DNA from: Bacteroidaceae bacterium
GTDB lineage: Bacteria > Bacteroidota > Bacteroidia > Bacteroidales > Bacteroidaceae
Direction of reading: 5' to 3'
NCBI GenBank assembly: GCA_017647225.1
Contig: JAGCLA010000051.1
Span: 1-64,000, forward strand
DNA: 64,000 nt
The stretch's first letter is position 1, and the number at the start of each line of letters is the position of its first letter. Shown here one piece after another: positions 1-8,030 of this stretch. The notes under the pieces are model-generated. The model saw nothing but the letters and a program-made list of their open reading frames with translations, ran no database searches and was not told the origin of the DNA. A program made the position numbers and the translations under genes.

Positions 1-205
1 CCTTTCCAATACTCGTCACACTATCGGGGATAACAATAGAGGTAAGGGAGGAGCAACCACTGAAAGCCTCCTTTCCAATACTCGTCACCGAATCGGGAAT
101 AGTGATGCTCTTAAGCGAGGTGCAATCAAAGAAAGCCCGATTTCCAATCTCGGTTGTTCCTTCGGGAATGATGGCTACGCCATCTTTAATCTCAAATTTT
201 GCCAT
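1..205 (-). CDS. BspA-like leucine-rich repeat protein, 3' end cut by window edge
   Basis: The visible 68 codons start [14 protein letters not shown] and run into 23-residue LRR_5 (BspA-type) repeats with the unit [17 protein letters not shown]. The start is almost identical to that of the next gene upstream (217-1116), from which it is separated by 11 nt, so the two are tandem paralogues in one transcript. There is no signal peptide, unlike the classical surface BspA proteins, which suggests a cytoplasmic repeat protein or an unusual export route. The family usually mediates protein or surface contacts; the ligand here is unknown. Confidence 0.85.
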   Translation of the reverse strand, partial: MAKFEIKDGVAIIPEGTTEIGNRAFFDCTSLKSITIPDSVTSIGKEAFSGCSSLTSIVIPDSVTSIGK

Positions 206-216
206 AATATTACTTG

Positions 217-1116
217 TTATTTCTTTGTTTTTGTTTTCTTTTCGGGTGCGAGTTCTACAATTTTGTCGTGCAACTTCTCGGGGAGACGTTCCTTGTAATA
301 GTCGGTCTTCTTGGCAGGAACATAGATTGTGGAGAGGGCAGAACATTCGTGAAATGCATTATAACTTATATGCTTAACTCCTACAGGTAATGTTACCGTA
401 GTCAGCGAGGTGCATCCTTCGAAAGTGCTCTCTTCAATCTCCGTAACCGACCCGGGAATAGCGACATTTTTTAGCGAGGTACAACCTGAGAAAGCGTTTC
501 CTTTAATCTCTGTTACCGACTCGGGAATAGAGATGCTCTTAAGCGAGGTGCAACCTTCGAAGGCATTCCATCCAATCACCTTTACCGACTCGGGAAGAGT
601 GATGCTCTCAAGCGCGGTACACCATCTGAAAGCGCCAACTCCAATATCCTTTACCGACTCGGGAATTGTAATACTCTCGAGCGAGGTGCAGTCATTGAAA
701 GCATAATGGTCAATCCTAGTTACCGAATTTGAGATAGTGATACTCTCGAGCAAGGTGCAGCCGCTGAATGCATTTTCTCCAAGGAAAGTTACCGAATCGG
801 GAAGAGTAATACTCTTTAGAGATGTACAACCAGTGAAAGCATACCATCCAATACTTGCCACCGAATCGGGAAGAGTGATACTCTCGAGCGATGAGCAGCC
901 ATCGAAAGCGTTATCCCCAATCTCCGTTACCGACTTAGGTATAGCAATATTTTTGAGCGAAGTACAACTAATGAAGGCGCAATTTCCAATCTCAGTTACC
1001 GACTCGGGGATTGTAACACTCTCAAGTGATGTGCAGTCACGGAAAGCCCTATCTCCAATCTCGGTTGTTCCTTCGGGAATGATGGCTACGCCATTCTTTA
1101 TCTCAAATTTTGCCAT
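217..1116 (-). CDS. BspA-like leucine-rich repeat protein (LRR_5)
   Basis: The 299-aa protein consists of about eleven 23-residue repeats of the form [20 protein letters not shown], covering residues about 15-270. It ends in a short lysine-rich tail (PEKKTKTKK). The start at 1116 gives [16 protein letters not shown], shared with the downstream paralogue. No signal peptide, lipobox or membrane segment is visible. It is probably the third or fourth gene of a minus-strand unit with 1335-1655 and 1147-1323, and is followed after 11 nt by the partial paralogue. The repeats are close to each other in DNA sequence, so recombination could change their number. Function beyond a binding scaffold cannot be read from the sequence. 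Confidence 0.88.
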   Translation of the reverse strand: MAKFEIKNGVAIIPEGTTEIGDRAFRDCTSLESVTIPESVTEIGNCAFISCTSLKNIAIPKSVTEIGDNAFDGCSSLESITLPDSVASIGWYAFTGCTSLKSITLPDSVTFLGENAFSGCTLLESITISNSVTRIDHYAFNDCTSLESITIPESVKDIGVGAFRWCTALESITLPESVKVIGWNAFEGCTSLKSISIPESVTEIKGNAFSGCTSLKNVAIPGSVTEIEESTFEGCTSLTTVTLPVGVKHISYNAFHECSALSTIYVPAKKTDYYKERLPEKLHDKIVELAPEKKTKTKK

Positions 1117-1146
1117 AATATTGTCTATTTATATGTATTGAAAATT

Positions 1147-1323
1147 CTATTTAGAGTTCTTTATGTTTTGCACGAGAATCTTAACAAATTGGTAAGGCAA
1201 TGTCAGGCAATAGCCGGTAAATGCAAGAAGTGCCACTATGTCAATACAAGCAGACCTAATAGCCGCCGCAAACCCAAAGTTCTCATACACCCATTTGATG
1301 CGTCTTATGTTTAACATAGGCAT
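1147..1323 (-). CDS. small single-pass membrane protein, unknown
   Basis: An open frame of 58 codons begins MPMLNIRRIKWVYENFG and ends LVQNIKNSK. It lies in the same orientation 11 nt after the stop of 1335-1655 and 30 nt before the LRR gene, so it fits a compact operon. One hydrophobic stretch (residues about 27-47, CIDIVALLAFTGYCL core) flanked by basic residues looks like a single membrane helix with a cytoplasmic N-terminus. I do not recognise a family. An alternative start is Met3 at 1317. Operon placement and amino-acid composition support it being real, but it is short. Confidence 0.5.
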   Translation of the reverse strand: MPMLNIRRIKWVYENFGFAAAIRSACIDIVALLAFTGYCLTLPYQFVKILVQNIKNSK

Positions 1324-1334
1324 AATGTTGTTAA

Positions 1335-1655
1335 TTAGATAAGGTCCATAAATTCGTACGGAATATTAACCTCGTGCTCAAAGTCCAACTTATCTACTTC
1401 AGGCTTTCCGCAAGACCTAAGATACTCGTTATAAGTCTCAAGCGTTGCTTTGTAACACGCCTTATCCAGGATATCGTAAATATCGGGATATGTCTCTTTT
1501 AGACATAACCGTTCCACGTCGAGATATCCAGCATACATTATTAACCTTATGAGATTGCCGGCTTGCTCATCGTCAAGCTCAACCTCCCCACACCACTCAT
1601 CCGACCAATCCTGATCTTCGAGGTACAATTCACCGTATACAGTCAATTTTCTCAT
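1335..1655 (-). CDS. hypothetical protein, 106 aa
   Basis: I place the start at 1655 (MRKLTVYGELYLEDQ). An upstream Met at 1712 would add a hydrophobic stretch unlike the rest and overlap the possible small ORF at 1675-1767. The protein is acidic (DWSDEWCGEVELDDEQAG) with a tyrosine-rich C-terminal half (YPDIYDILDK, YNEYLRSCGKPEVD). No catalytic motif or membrane segment is visible. It resembles the gene at 1801-2397 in its opening (short beta-strand-like start, then an acidic DDEQ/NDEE run), so the two may be distant relatives. Function unknown. Confidence 0.65.
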   Translation of the reverse strand: MRKLTVYGELYLEDQDWSDEWCGEVELDDEQAGNLIRLIMYAGYLDVERLCLKETYPDIYDILDKACYKATLETYNEYLRSCGKPEVDKLDFEHEVNIPYEFMDLI

Positions 1656-1674
1656 AGCTATTTGTCGTTTTTTA

Positions 1675-1767
1675 TTATAGTTTACCAATAACAAAACCAT
1701 TTGGATAATCACGGGTTACTATCGTGTCAAGAGCAAAGTTTCCACGAAGCAAGCATTTCTTCTTCAT
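1675..1767 (-). CDS. possible 30-aa peptide
   Basis: An open frame starts MKKKCLLRGNFALDT and ends NGFVIGKL, 19 nt before the start of 1335-1655. A similar but startless peptide (TCLLSGDFRLMQT) can be read on the same strand at about 3733-3780, after the stop of 3786-4250. The shared CLL-G-F-L pattern could be a real peptide family or a shared nucleotide element. Too short for a firm call. Confidence 0.25.
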   Translation of the reverse strand: MKKKCLLRGNFALDTIVTRDYPNGFVIGKL

Positions 1768-1800
1768 ATTATTCGTTTTTTTTGTGATTCTTGAACAGCC

Positions 1801-2397
1801 TTAACCCTGATTATTCAAGAAAATAGTATAGTTTGCTTCATCTTCACGGCAGACTTCAATATTCAATCCTACTCGTTCAGCGACAAATTCATGGTCGTGT
1901 TCGCACACCCAAGAATAGTATTCATCCATATCATATTTCACATCATCATCAGCATCATTCTCATCGTCTTCGCAATCATCACAATCCTCTTCATCATCCT
2001 GACACTCGTTCTCATCCACATCGATCCAACTTTTGCCAAAACAATCAAAATCACTTTCCTCCTCAAGTAGCATTGGTGTGTAGATTCCACTGCTTATATC
2101 TTTCTCGATAGCTTCAGATAAAGACTCTTGCAAAAATTCATTATATGCTTCATATAACCAATACTCCTCTACCATATAATAAAATTTCTCCTCAAGTTGC
2201 TTATGTAGCGACTGTAATGTTGTTTCTCCATTTTTAATAGTCTTCACAACCGATGCACAAGATATTTTGTCAGTTCCCAAATTCCGAAGAGCGTTCAATT
2301 CTTCGTCATTGACTTCAATATCAATCACATCGTTGCTCGCATGGCTTATACCATCACAACTCAAAGCATACTCTAATTTTACATTAAGTCTTGCCAT
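1801..2397 (-). CDS. hypothetical acidic protein, 198 aa
   Basis: The start at 2397 gives MARLNVKLEYALSCDG; a Met at 2424 would lie in the promoter region (a -7 box, TATATTTG, is at 2422-2429 on this strand). The middle has a long acidic segment of Asp/Glu/Cys residues (residues about 137-160). The N-terminal 60 residues look like a small beta-rich domain and the centre is helical (YYMVEEYWLYEAYNEFLQE). No known motif, membrane segment or signal peptide is visible. It could be a nucleic-acid mimic or metal-binding acidic protein, but that is speculation. The gene is followed by the small ORFs and LRR genes. Confidence 0.7.
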   Translation of the reverse strand: MARLNVKLEYALSCDGISHASNDVIDIEVNDEELNALRNLGTDKISCASVVKTIKNGETTLQSLHKQLEEKFYYMVEEYWLYEAYNEFLQESLSEAIEKDISSGIYTPMLLEEESDFDCFGKSWIDVDENECQDDEEDCDDCEDDENDADDDVKYDMDEYYSWVCEHDHEFVAERVGLNIEVCREDEANYTIFLNNQG

Positions 2398-2421
2398 ACC
2401 AATTTTATTTTTCGTATAAAA

Positions 2422-2429
2422 CAAATATA
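2422..2429 (-). promoter_or_regulatory. -7 box for the 2397-1801 gene
   Basis: The plus strand reads CAAATATA, which is TATATTTG on the minus strand, a match to the Bacteroidetes TAnnTTTG box. It lies 25 nt before the chosen ATG at 2397. I see no clear TTG box 19-21 nt further upstream. Confidence 0.45.
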
Positions 2430-2494
2430 CCTGTTTTCTTATATACCATTATCATTAATCATTGTTACAAGGCAACAAGTTCTTTAAAACAGTT

Positions 2495-3106
2495 TTAACA
2501 ACACTCCTTCAATATTGATATAAACTCAAAAGCGTCATCAGGTAAGTTGTATTCTAATCCGCCATTCTCGCGCAGTTCCATGAGCAGGCGGCCAAGCAGA
2601 TTTGGGCCGGTGAAGTTGTCACCGTCGGGTTTCACTCCCCACGCGTCGGGCTTTTTCTTGCGCCAGGTCGTCTGGTCCTCCACAATAAAACGGCCGTGGC
2701 TCTCATGGAGTTTTTCACGGAAAGCGGCACACTGCTCATACTTCTTCTGCAAGCAGAACTTCATTGCATCGACTATCATTGAGCCCCAGTCCTCACGACG
2801 AAAATCCTTTTCATAACTCCTCGCGGTCTTCTTTATCTCGTAGCAGCGCTTGCCTTTGCTAGTAACCCCCTTCATGATATTGGAAACGACTGCCGGGTCT
2901 TTGAATTTCATCATCTGGAACAGATGTTCACTGCTTTTGAACACCACTCCATCGATCTCTATAGGCGTCTTGGCAAAGTTGCAGAAGATACCCCATTCCC
3001 CCTTGACCTTGTGAATGGTTACGCACTCACTTTTAGGATATGTTGCATAACCATAATATTGAGGATAGAACTCTTTTATATACTCCGAAATGCTATAGAA
3101 ACTCAT
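2495..3106 (-). CDS. NADAR-family protein (YbiA-like, DUF1768), probable ADP-ribosyl hydrolase/antitoxin
   Basis: The 203-aa protein has the NADAR layout. An N-terminal GEWGIFCNFAKTPIEIDG is followed by the FKSSEHLFQMMKF helix (residues about 56-68), then a W..MIVDAMKFCLQKKYEQ helix, a FIVEDQTTW strand, and the closing NFTGPNLLGRLLMELREN motif. In this family, members cleave N-glycosidic bonds of ADP-ribose or riboflavin intermediates, and some reverse ADP-ribosylation of guanine in DNA. The start ATG overlaps the stop of the ADP-ribosyltransferase gene by 4 nt (ATGA), so the two are translationally coupled. That supports an antitoxin role: removing the mark laid by its partner. Family assignment is firm; the target is inferred. 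Confidence 0.88.
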   Translation of the reverse strand: MSFYSISEYIKEFYPQYYGYATYPKSECVTIHKVKGEWGIFCNFAKTPIEIDGVVFKSSEHLFQMMKFKDPAVVSNIMKGVTSKGKRCYEIKKTARSYEKDFRREDWGSMIVDAMKFCLQKKYEQCAAFREKLHESHGRFIVEDQTTWRKKKPDAWGVKPDGDNFTGPNLLGRLLMELRENGGLEYNLPDDAFEFISILKECC

Positions 3107-3699
3107 AATGTAACCTCTTTTTGTGAGCCCTCAATAAGTTTATTCTTATCGTTGACCTCCACCTGTTCAACTTTCAAAATCTTTATCTTGTTTTCGTTCA
3201 ACACAGCACGATTTGTCTCACCGTCTGGTTTTGTCTGACTCTGTGGCCAAACGAGATAGTCTACACCAATCTCGTCAAGAAACTTTGATGCTGCATTCTC
3301 CGCGACAGCATCGGCCTTGCCCATCATCTTCTTGACTGTACCACGCTGATTGGTCAATAGGTTGCCAATATATTTGCGAAAGAGTTTGCCAGCCACCTTT
3401 ACTTCATCGGGAACTGATTCGCCTATAGCTTTTTCTGTCCTTTCTATTACCGATGCATCCACAGGCTTGCACGAAAATACATGATTATCGGCCTTAATAT
3501 CGGGTACTTCAACCGTGTAGATATATATATCATTGCAACAGTTTGCTTTGGCAGCCTTAGCTGCATAAAGTGCTGCCGTTGTGTAACTCGATGTAACGTA
3601 GATTCCCTGACCGAACTTTGACTTGCCCTCACCGGTACCTAAAAAGGAAAGAGAGAACTCTTTGAAAAGACGACAGGTTCCGTGATAAAATGTTTCCAT
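3103..3699 (-). CDS. ADP-ribosyltransferase-like protein, candidate toxin
   Basis: The 198-aa protein opens FYHGTCRLFKEFSLSFLG-TGEG-FGQGIYVTSS...A..YA. This is the start of ART (PARP/polyvalent-protein type) folds: H6 of YHGT for the NAD ribose, then the G-I-Y strand (Y34) and the A-rich helix. Near the C-terminus, DYLVWPQSQTKPDGETNRAV and KIKILKVEQV match the last ART strands, with E161 or Q153/Q155 as possible third catalytic positions. It is not the canonical DarT sequence. It overlaps the downstream NADAR gene by 4 nt, the usual spacing of toxin-antitoxin pairs. I infer a DNA-, RNA- or protein-directed toxin; the substrate cannot be told. Confidence 0.72.
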   Translation of the reverse strand: METFYHGTCRLFKEFSLSFLGTGEGKSKFGQGIYVTSSYTTAALYAAKAAKANCCNDIYIYTVEVPDIKADNHVFSCKPVDASVIERTEKAIGESVPDEVKVAGKLFRKYIGNLLTNQRGTVKKMMGKADAVAENAASKFLDEIGVDYLVWPQSQTKPDGETNRAVLNENKIKILKVEQVEVNDKNKLIEGSQKEVTL

Positions 3700-3785
3700 A
3701 ATATATTACTTTATGGTTTATTCTGTGCATCAATCATCTCATGTTTGCATCAAACGAAAATCCCCGCTAAGCAAGCAGGTTTCTT

Positions 3786-4250
3786 TTATAATTCTTTGTT
3801 TTTAAGACCTTGTTCAGCCTTTATTTTTATTTGAAGTTCTTTGTACACATCGTAGATATTCATGTGTAAGTTCTCTTGTTTAAGTTTCTTGGCACAAAGC
3901 CAGCTACCACCCTTAAATGCCACTGCAGGAGACTTCTCATCCGGAATATACAAGAACAGTTCTTGCTTTGCTGCATCCCACACGAGTGCTTCTTTATCTA
4001 AAAAACGTGAGTACAAGCCTGATGCAGAACGAGCACTTCTTAACGAAAGTATTTTTACTCCATCTGGCGTTTTACCATAGCTATTGCTATCCCAAATACC
4101 AGGCATACTTGATGCATATCCCTCCTCATTGCATTCAGGTGTCTTAAACGCATCTTCAAGACGTTCATCATTCAAAGCTTCAGGAAGTTTTGGTTCTACA
4201 GAAGAATTGATTTTATCTGCCAACATTTTCTTAATTGTATCAATATCCAT
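3786..4250 (-). CDS. hypothetical protein, 154 aa, first gene of the ART/NADAR unit
   Basis: The protein starts MDIDTIKKMLADKINSS and ends QGLKNKEL. It has a proline/glutamate-rich N-terminal third and a compact beta-like core (VKILSLRSARSASGLYSRF, ALVWDAAKQELFLYIPDE, GGSWLCAKKL) and a helical C-terminus. No recognised family, signal peptide or membrane segment. It follows a good promoter (4370-4400) and is 86 nt upstream of the ADP-ribosyltransferase gene on the same strand, so it may belong to that operon, possibly as a regulator or third component. That role is only inferred from position. Confidence 0.65.
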   Translation of the reverse strand: MDIDTIKKMLADKINSSVEPKLPEALNDERLEDAFKTPECNEEGYASSMPGIWDSNSYGKTPDGVKILSLRSARSASGLYSRFLDKEALVWDAAKQELFLYIPDEKSPAVAFKGGSWLCAKKLKQENLHMNIYDVYKELQIKIKAEQGLKNKEL

Positions 4251-4369
4251 AATTAAAGAATTTAATTATCACGTCCTTGAGTCGTGAGCATGTTCATTAT
4301 CCCAACCATAGTATCAGTTCTGTATGTAATTTATGCTTTGGATTGCTTACAACAATTGTCAAAATCATT

Positions 4370-4400
4370 CAAATATACATTTATTTCTATTTATGCCAAA
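4370..4400 (-). promoter_or_regulatory. promoter for 4250 -> ART -> NADAR
   Basis: On the minus strand TTTG (4397-4400) is followed after 19 nt by TATATTTG (4370-4377), a full Bacteroidetes promoter. Transcription would begin near 4363, giving a leader of about 110 nt before the ATG at 4250. Confidence 0.6.
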
Positions 4401-4456
4401 CAATTTATAAAATAATATGTAATATCAAAAAACAGATACTATTTTATATCCGGCTA

Positions 4457-5146
4457 TTATGGCAGTTCTGAAATTTTATGATATATACGCTCCATACATC
4501 CAAACCACCGCATCCATTGCCTTGAATTAGGATTTAGTTTCAATGTTTTTTCATTCATATACACCTTTTTGTTAACCTCAATCATTATTGATTTGTAATT
4601 AACATCAGTCTTTGGCGTGATTGAATTTGAGAATGGTTCGTTTACTGCAACTGAATAACTACTCTTTGTAAACTCGTTTATAATAATATCAACTATATCC
4701 TTATCATAAGAAAAATCATTATTAAAGCCGATACAAATATCACAATTATGTAATTTACTTGTAAATGAATGGCAGTCAATTATAACATCATTTTCTTTTA
4801 TATCCTTAACCAATTCGTTATGATGTTTTTCTCTTAATTCAAAAAGTAATTTTTCATTTACTTCACCTCTTTCATATCCCTTGTAATGAGTATAAATAAT
4901 ACCTTGTCCTTGACTTTCCATTTCATCATTCTCCAATCGTTCTACATCACAGACAAAGCGAGAATATGGAAAAACGACACTCTTTACCATAGGGTTTTGT
5001 GTTTTGAAAAGGAAATCGGTGTACCAATCAGTTAGTTCGTGAACACAATCATTTATGAAAAAAGGATTTTTCTCCCAACCACCGATATTGTCATCAAAAA
5101 CTCCGTTAATTGAAGAATGTGGTATGTTTAGTATTATATTTCTCAT
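4457..5146 (-). CDS. N-formylglutamate amidohydrolase-family protein
   Basis: The 229-aa protein shows the FGase family motifs in order: NIPHSS at residues 7-12, then RFVCDVERLEND (about 63-74, arginine plus acid cluster), DCHSF (about 125, metal-binding histidine), ICIGFNND, and a C-terminal VNYKSIMIEVNKKVYMN block. The family hydrolyses N-formylglutamate or related amides in histidine breakdown, but no hut genes are nearby, so the substrate may be a different acyl-amide. Composition is clearly more AT-rich than the flanking genes, as is the next gene upstream (5193-5723). This suggests the pair arrived together. Motifs are clear; role in this context unknown. Confidence 0.82.
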   Translation of the reverse strand: MRNIILNIPHSSINGVFDDNIGGWEKNPFFINDCVHELTDWYTDFLFKTQNPMVKSVVFPYSRFVCDVERLENDEMESQGQGIIYTHYKGYERGEVNEKLLFELREKHHNELVKDIKENDVIIDCHSFTSKLHNCDICIGFNNDFSYDKDIVDIIINEFTKSSYSVAVNEPFSNSITPKTDVNYKSIMIEVNKKVYMNEKTLKLNPNSRQWMRWFGCMERIYHKISELP

Positions 5147-5192
5147 AAAATATATTGACTACAAGAATATTCGCTATATATTTTTTATCCAA

Positions 5193-5723
5193 CTACTCGA
5201 AATAAGCACTGTGGTTCTGTACAAAAATGTATAATAAAGTTGCTAAAGACATCAGATACAAGATATTCATATCCCGCTTATGCTTCATCACTTTTTCATA
5301 GCTTTTGATAAATGAAACTTCGTTATCATTGTCTTCGGTTACTACTTTTTGTTTTGAGCGATAATCGATCATATGGTTATAGAAGTTACATAAATCATGA
5401 CCGCTCTCCATCTTTAATCTCAGGACGAAATACGATATATGGGCAATTGTTATAGCAATAAACGATACAACATTAAATACCATTACGGAACTTATGTCGA
5501 AGAACAGCAGGAAACATTCAACAGCAAAGTATAAAGAAACCAACATCACAAAGAACTGATACACCGCATTCAACAAATCACAGGCTTTCTGTTGCTTGAC
5601 AATGCGTTCAATACACATTTTGACTCTGTAATTATAAATATCGACATACATAATCAAAAACGACAACGATCTCAAAAAGAAGTAAACACTCAAACAAAAA
5701 ACAAACAAAACGAAATATTTCAT
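5193..5723 (-). CDS. multi-pass membrane protein, unknown
   Basis: The 176-aa protein has about four hydrophobic segments: residues 1-25 (MKYFVLFVFCLSVYFFLRSL), about 54-75, about 80-101, and a C-terminal one (LYLMSLATLLYIFV). A cytoplasmic loop between segments three and four is charged (YRSKQKVVTEDNDNE). I do not recognise the family. It precedes the FGase-like gene by 46 nt on the same strand and shares its AT-rich composition. Membrane effector or sensor roles are possible but not shown. Confidence 0.7.
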   Translation of the reverse strand: MKYFVLFVFCLSVYFFLRSLSFLIMYVDIYNYRVKMCIERIVKQQKACDLLNAVYQFFVMLVSLYFAVECFLLFFDISSVMVFNVVSFIAITIAHISYFVLRLKMESGHDLCNFYNHMIDYRSKQKVVTEDNDNEVSFIKSYEKVMKHKRDMNILYLMSLATLLYIFVQNHSAYFE

Positions 5724-5806
5724 ACCTAATAAATTTTAATGTTACGAATTATCAACAACCATATCACACCTTTTTCGTGTCTATAGAACCTGGACAAACA
5801 TTTCTG

Positions 5807-6217
5807 TCATCTGAACTCTATCACATTCTTTCGGAAGAAGTGACTCTCGTAATAAATATCCTGCCTGATTGGTTCATAGGCAGCAAGCACCTCCCACTTC
5901 ACAAGCTCCTCGGCTGCGGAATACTCGGCAATACCCAGCTCCACATAGAAGATCTCGGAATTCACCTTCTTGGACTGCAGCTCGGTATTGAAATCCATGA
6001 CCACGATTCTCTGTTCGTGTCTTGCATAGGGCATACATTCCATACAATTCTTCTCCTTGTCAAAAACCCTCAATTCATAGTAATCGAGTTCCTCACCGCT
6101 CCACTTTACATCAAAATACAATTCCTTGTGGCCGTTGGTGGAAACCGCAACACTCTCAATACTGTAACCGTTACCGCACTTTGCGGTATCCGAATTCTGT
6201 TCTGTTCTTATATTCAT
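5807..6217 (-). CDS. hypothetical protein downstream of AAA+ ATPase
   Basis: I prefer the start at 6217 (MNIRTEQNSDTAKCGNG), preceded by an A-rich Bacteroidetes-like leader; the frame is open to 6247, 5 nt after the ATPase stop. The 136-aa product looks beta-rich (YSIESVAVSTNGHKELYF, ELYFDVKWSGEELDYYELR, YVELGIAEYSAAEELVKW). It resembles small carbohydrate- or immunoglobulin-like folds without a recognised family. The tight spacing says it is co-expressed with the AAA+ ATPase and may be its substrate or adaptor. No signal peptide or membrane helix. Confidence 0.6.
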   Translation of the reverse strand: MNIRTEQNSDTAKCGNGYSIESVAVSTNGHKELYFDVKWSGEELDYYELRVFDKEKNCMECMPYARHEQRIVVMDFNTELQSKKVNSEIFYVELGIAEYSAAEELVKWEVLAAYEPIRQDIYYESHFFRKNVIEFR

Positions 6218-6252
6218 GACTCTATTTGTTTTATTAATGTTATACATTATTT

Positions 6253-7938
6253 TCAGAAACCAATACGTGGTCTATTATTACCTTGTGTATTCATCCTCTC
6301 CTGCAGACAGTAATGCCTCAACTTCTCAAGGGTAGACTGTTCGTTGTACAACACCTTGTCAACAAACTGCTTACGCATCACATTCTCAATCTGTCCACCG
6401 CTGAGGTCGAACTCATTGGCAAGTGCTGATGCATCGTTGTCGCTCAAACCGCAAATCATCGACTGCCATATGTTCTTCTTGGCCTCGGCATCGGGCTTGT
6501 GAAACTCCACCTTGTAGATGAAACGACGCTCAAATGCACTGTCCATATTGCTCGCGAGGTTAGTTGTCGCAATGAGAATTCCGTCAAGTATCTCAATCTC
6601 TTCGAGAATGATATTCTGTATGGCATTATACATCTTGTTGACACTATGGTCTACATCGCTGCTTCGCTTACTTATTATGGCATCGGCTTCGTTGAAGAGC
6701 AATATAGGTTTTACATCACATTTGTCACAATAGTTCCGGTAGCGACGGAAAATGTTTCTGATGTTCTTCTCGCTCTCACCCACATATTTGTTCTTGATGT
6801 CTGTTACATTTACCTGCATGATGTCGCGCCCTGTAGAACGTGCGAGTTGCAGAACGGTCTCTGTCTTGCCCGTACCCGGAGAGCCGTAGAACAAGCACGC
6901 AAAACCGGTACGCATACCACCCTCCTTCATTCGCTGCTGAATGCCAAGGAAGTTATCCTGAGCGAGCATATCCTGAAGTTTGGTGATGGAAGCACGTTCC
7001 TCATTGTTGTAATAGAGAACCTTTTCGGTTATATTCTCATATGTGAGCAAACCGACACGATGGTCTTTCTCGGGAGCTGTCCACGAGATTCCGAGTTCCT
7101 GGTTTATGTACTCGCGTATCTCTTCGGAAATGGCGACATTCTCGCGTGGCGAGAAGCCTTCGCCTTGAGCATCACCCAGCAGATTCTCCTTGTAAAGGTC
7201 GCCACGACGCGCGGAGATTGCGCTGCACAATGCACGAAAATCGTTATAGCTGAATATAGAACTGAATTCATGGTCGCATATGTTGAGGTCGCCTTCGCTC
7301 ACATATCTGTCGAGACAGAAGAAGAAGAGTGCGGTTTCACGAGGTTCGAGACTCTGGGTTTTCTTGTAGAGAAAGTGCTTCTTGTTGTTTTTCATTATGG
7401 CGGTAATCTCCTCAAGCATATCTTCGTTTGTTATGTTATCGTCTTCGGTCTCTCTGATTACCTCTGCCACTCTTTCCAGAAGTTTTCTTGTACAAAGGTT
7501 CTTGTCTGATACCGGAACATAAGCCACATTGTTCATATATGCAGAAAGAGCCTTTGGATTTATATGATAGCCATCTTCAAAGTCGTCCTTTTTGAAGCGT
7601 ACTATACGGGCATTCACAAGAGACGCAATCTCTTGCATATATGTAAGCATCCTGATATTCCTGATGCCAAGATAGCCACCCATTCTGGCTGTATCGAGAA
7701 CCGAGTTCGAATCTATAAGCATTGCAACCACCATCGACTGTATACGGCTAAACGAGAGTTTCTCTTCAAGAAAATCAAATGCCTCCTTTGCCTCGGAAAG
7801 AGCCTTGTCATCCAGTTCACTGCCCTTCGCGGCAAGCAGGACACTCTCAAATGCAGCAATAATGGTACCCGGACCACATTTTACATTGGCAATATCAAGA
7901 CATGTTTTTCCCTTTTTTCTTGTTTTCAGTTTTCTCAT
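6253..7938 (-). CDS. AAA+ ATPase, 561 aa
   Basis: The AAA+ core lies in residues about 340-520: Walker A GSPGTGKT (352-359), a Walker B-like ILLFNEAD (412-419) in which Asn replaces the usual Asp, sensor ATTN (457-460), and an arginine-finger region AFERRF. The N-terminal 330 residues are helical and of unknown family (LDTARMGGYLGIRNIRML). The family resembles lone FtsH/Cdc48-like remodelling ATPases seen in bacterial accessory regions, often with a small partner; here the next gene (5807-6217) follows after 5 nt. Substrate unknown. Start MRKLKTRKKG is the only good one. Confidence 0.82.
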   Translation of the reverse strand: MRKLKTRKKGKTCLDIANVKCGPGTIIAAFESVLLAAKGSELDDKALSEAKEAFDFLEEKLSFSRIQSMVVAMLIDSNSVLDTARMGGYLGIRNIRMLTYMQEIASLVNARIVRFKKDDFEDGYHINPKALSAYMNNVAYVPVSDKNLCTRKLLERVAEVIRETEDDNITNEDMLEEITAIMKNNKKHFLYKKTQSLEPRETALFFFCLDRYVSEGDLNICDHEFSSIFSYNDFRALCSAISARRGDLYKENLLGDAQGEGFSPRENVAISEEIREYINQELGISWTAPEKDHRVGLLTYENITEKVLYYNNEERASITKLQDMLAQDNFLGIQQRMKEGGMRTGFACLFYGSPGTGKTETVLQLARSTGRDIMQVNVTDIKNKYVGESEKNIRNIFRRYRNYCDKCDVKPILLFNEADAIISKRSSDVDHSVNKMYNAIQNIILEEIEILDGILIATTNLASNMDSAFERRFIYKVEFHKPDAEAKKNIWQSMICGLSDNDASALANEFDLSGGQIENVMRKQFVDKVLYNEQSTLEKLRHYCLQERMNTQGNNRPRIGF

Positions 7939-8030
7939 ATATGTTTGATTTTGTGATTTATATTAGTGTTTATACTCTTGTTCCGCACTTACGGCCTACT
8001 TTACAGAAATACTTTTACATGATGCAGCCT

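Noticed and set aside
3103-3699. Canonical DarT toxin
   Set aside because: The DarT NAD-binding opening is not present; the YHGT/GIY pattern fits another ART branch.
5777-6313. 178-codon plus-strand frame covering the small gene after the AAA+ ATPase
   Set aside because: It crosses the operon junction on the opposite strand and has no promoter; the minus-strand gene fits the operon spacing better.
6499-7509. 336-codon open frame on the plus strand opposite the AAA+ ATPase
   Set aside because: It is the antisense shadow of a gene with clear Walker motifs; its own translation has no recognisable family or start signal.
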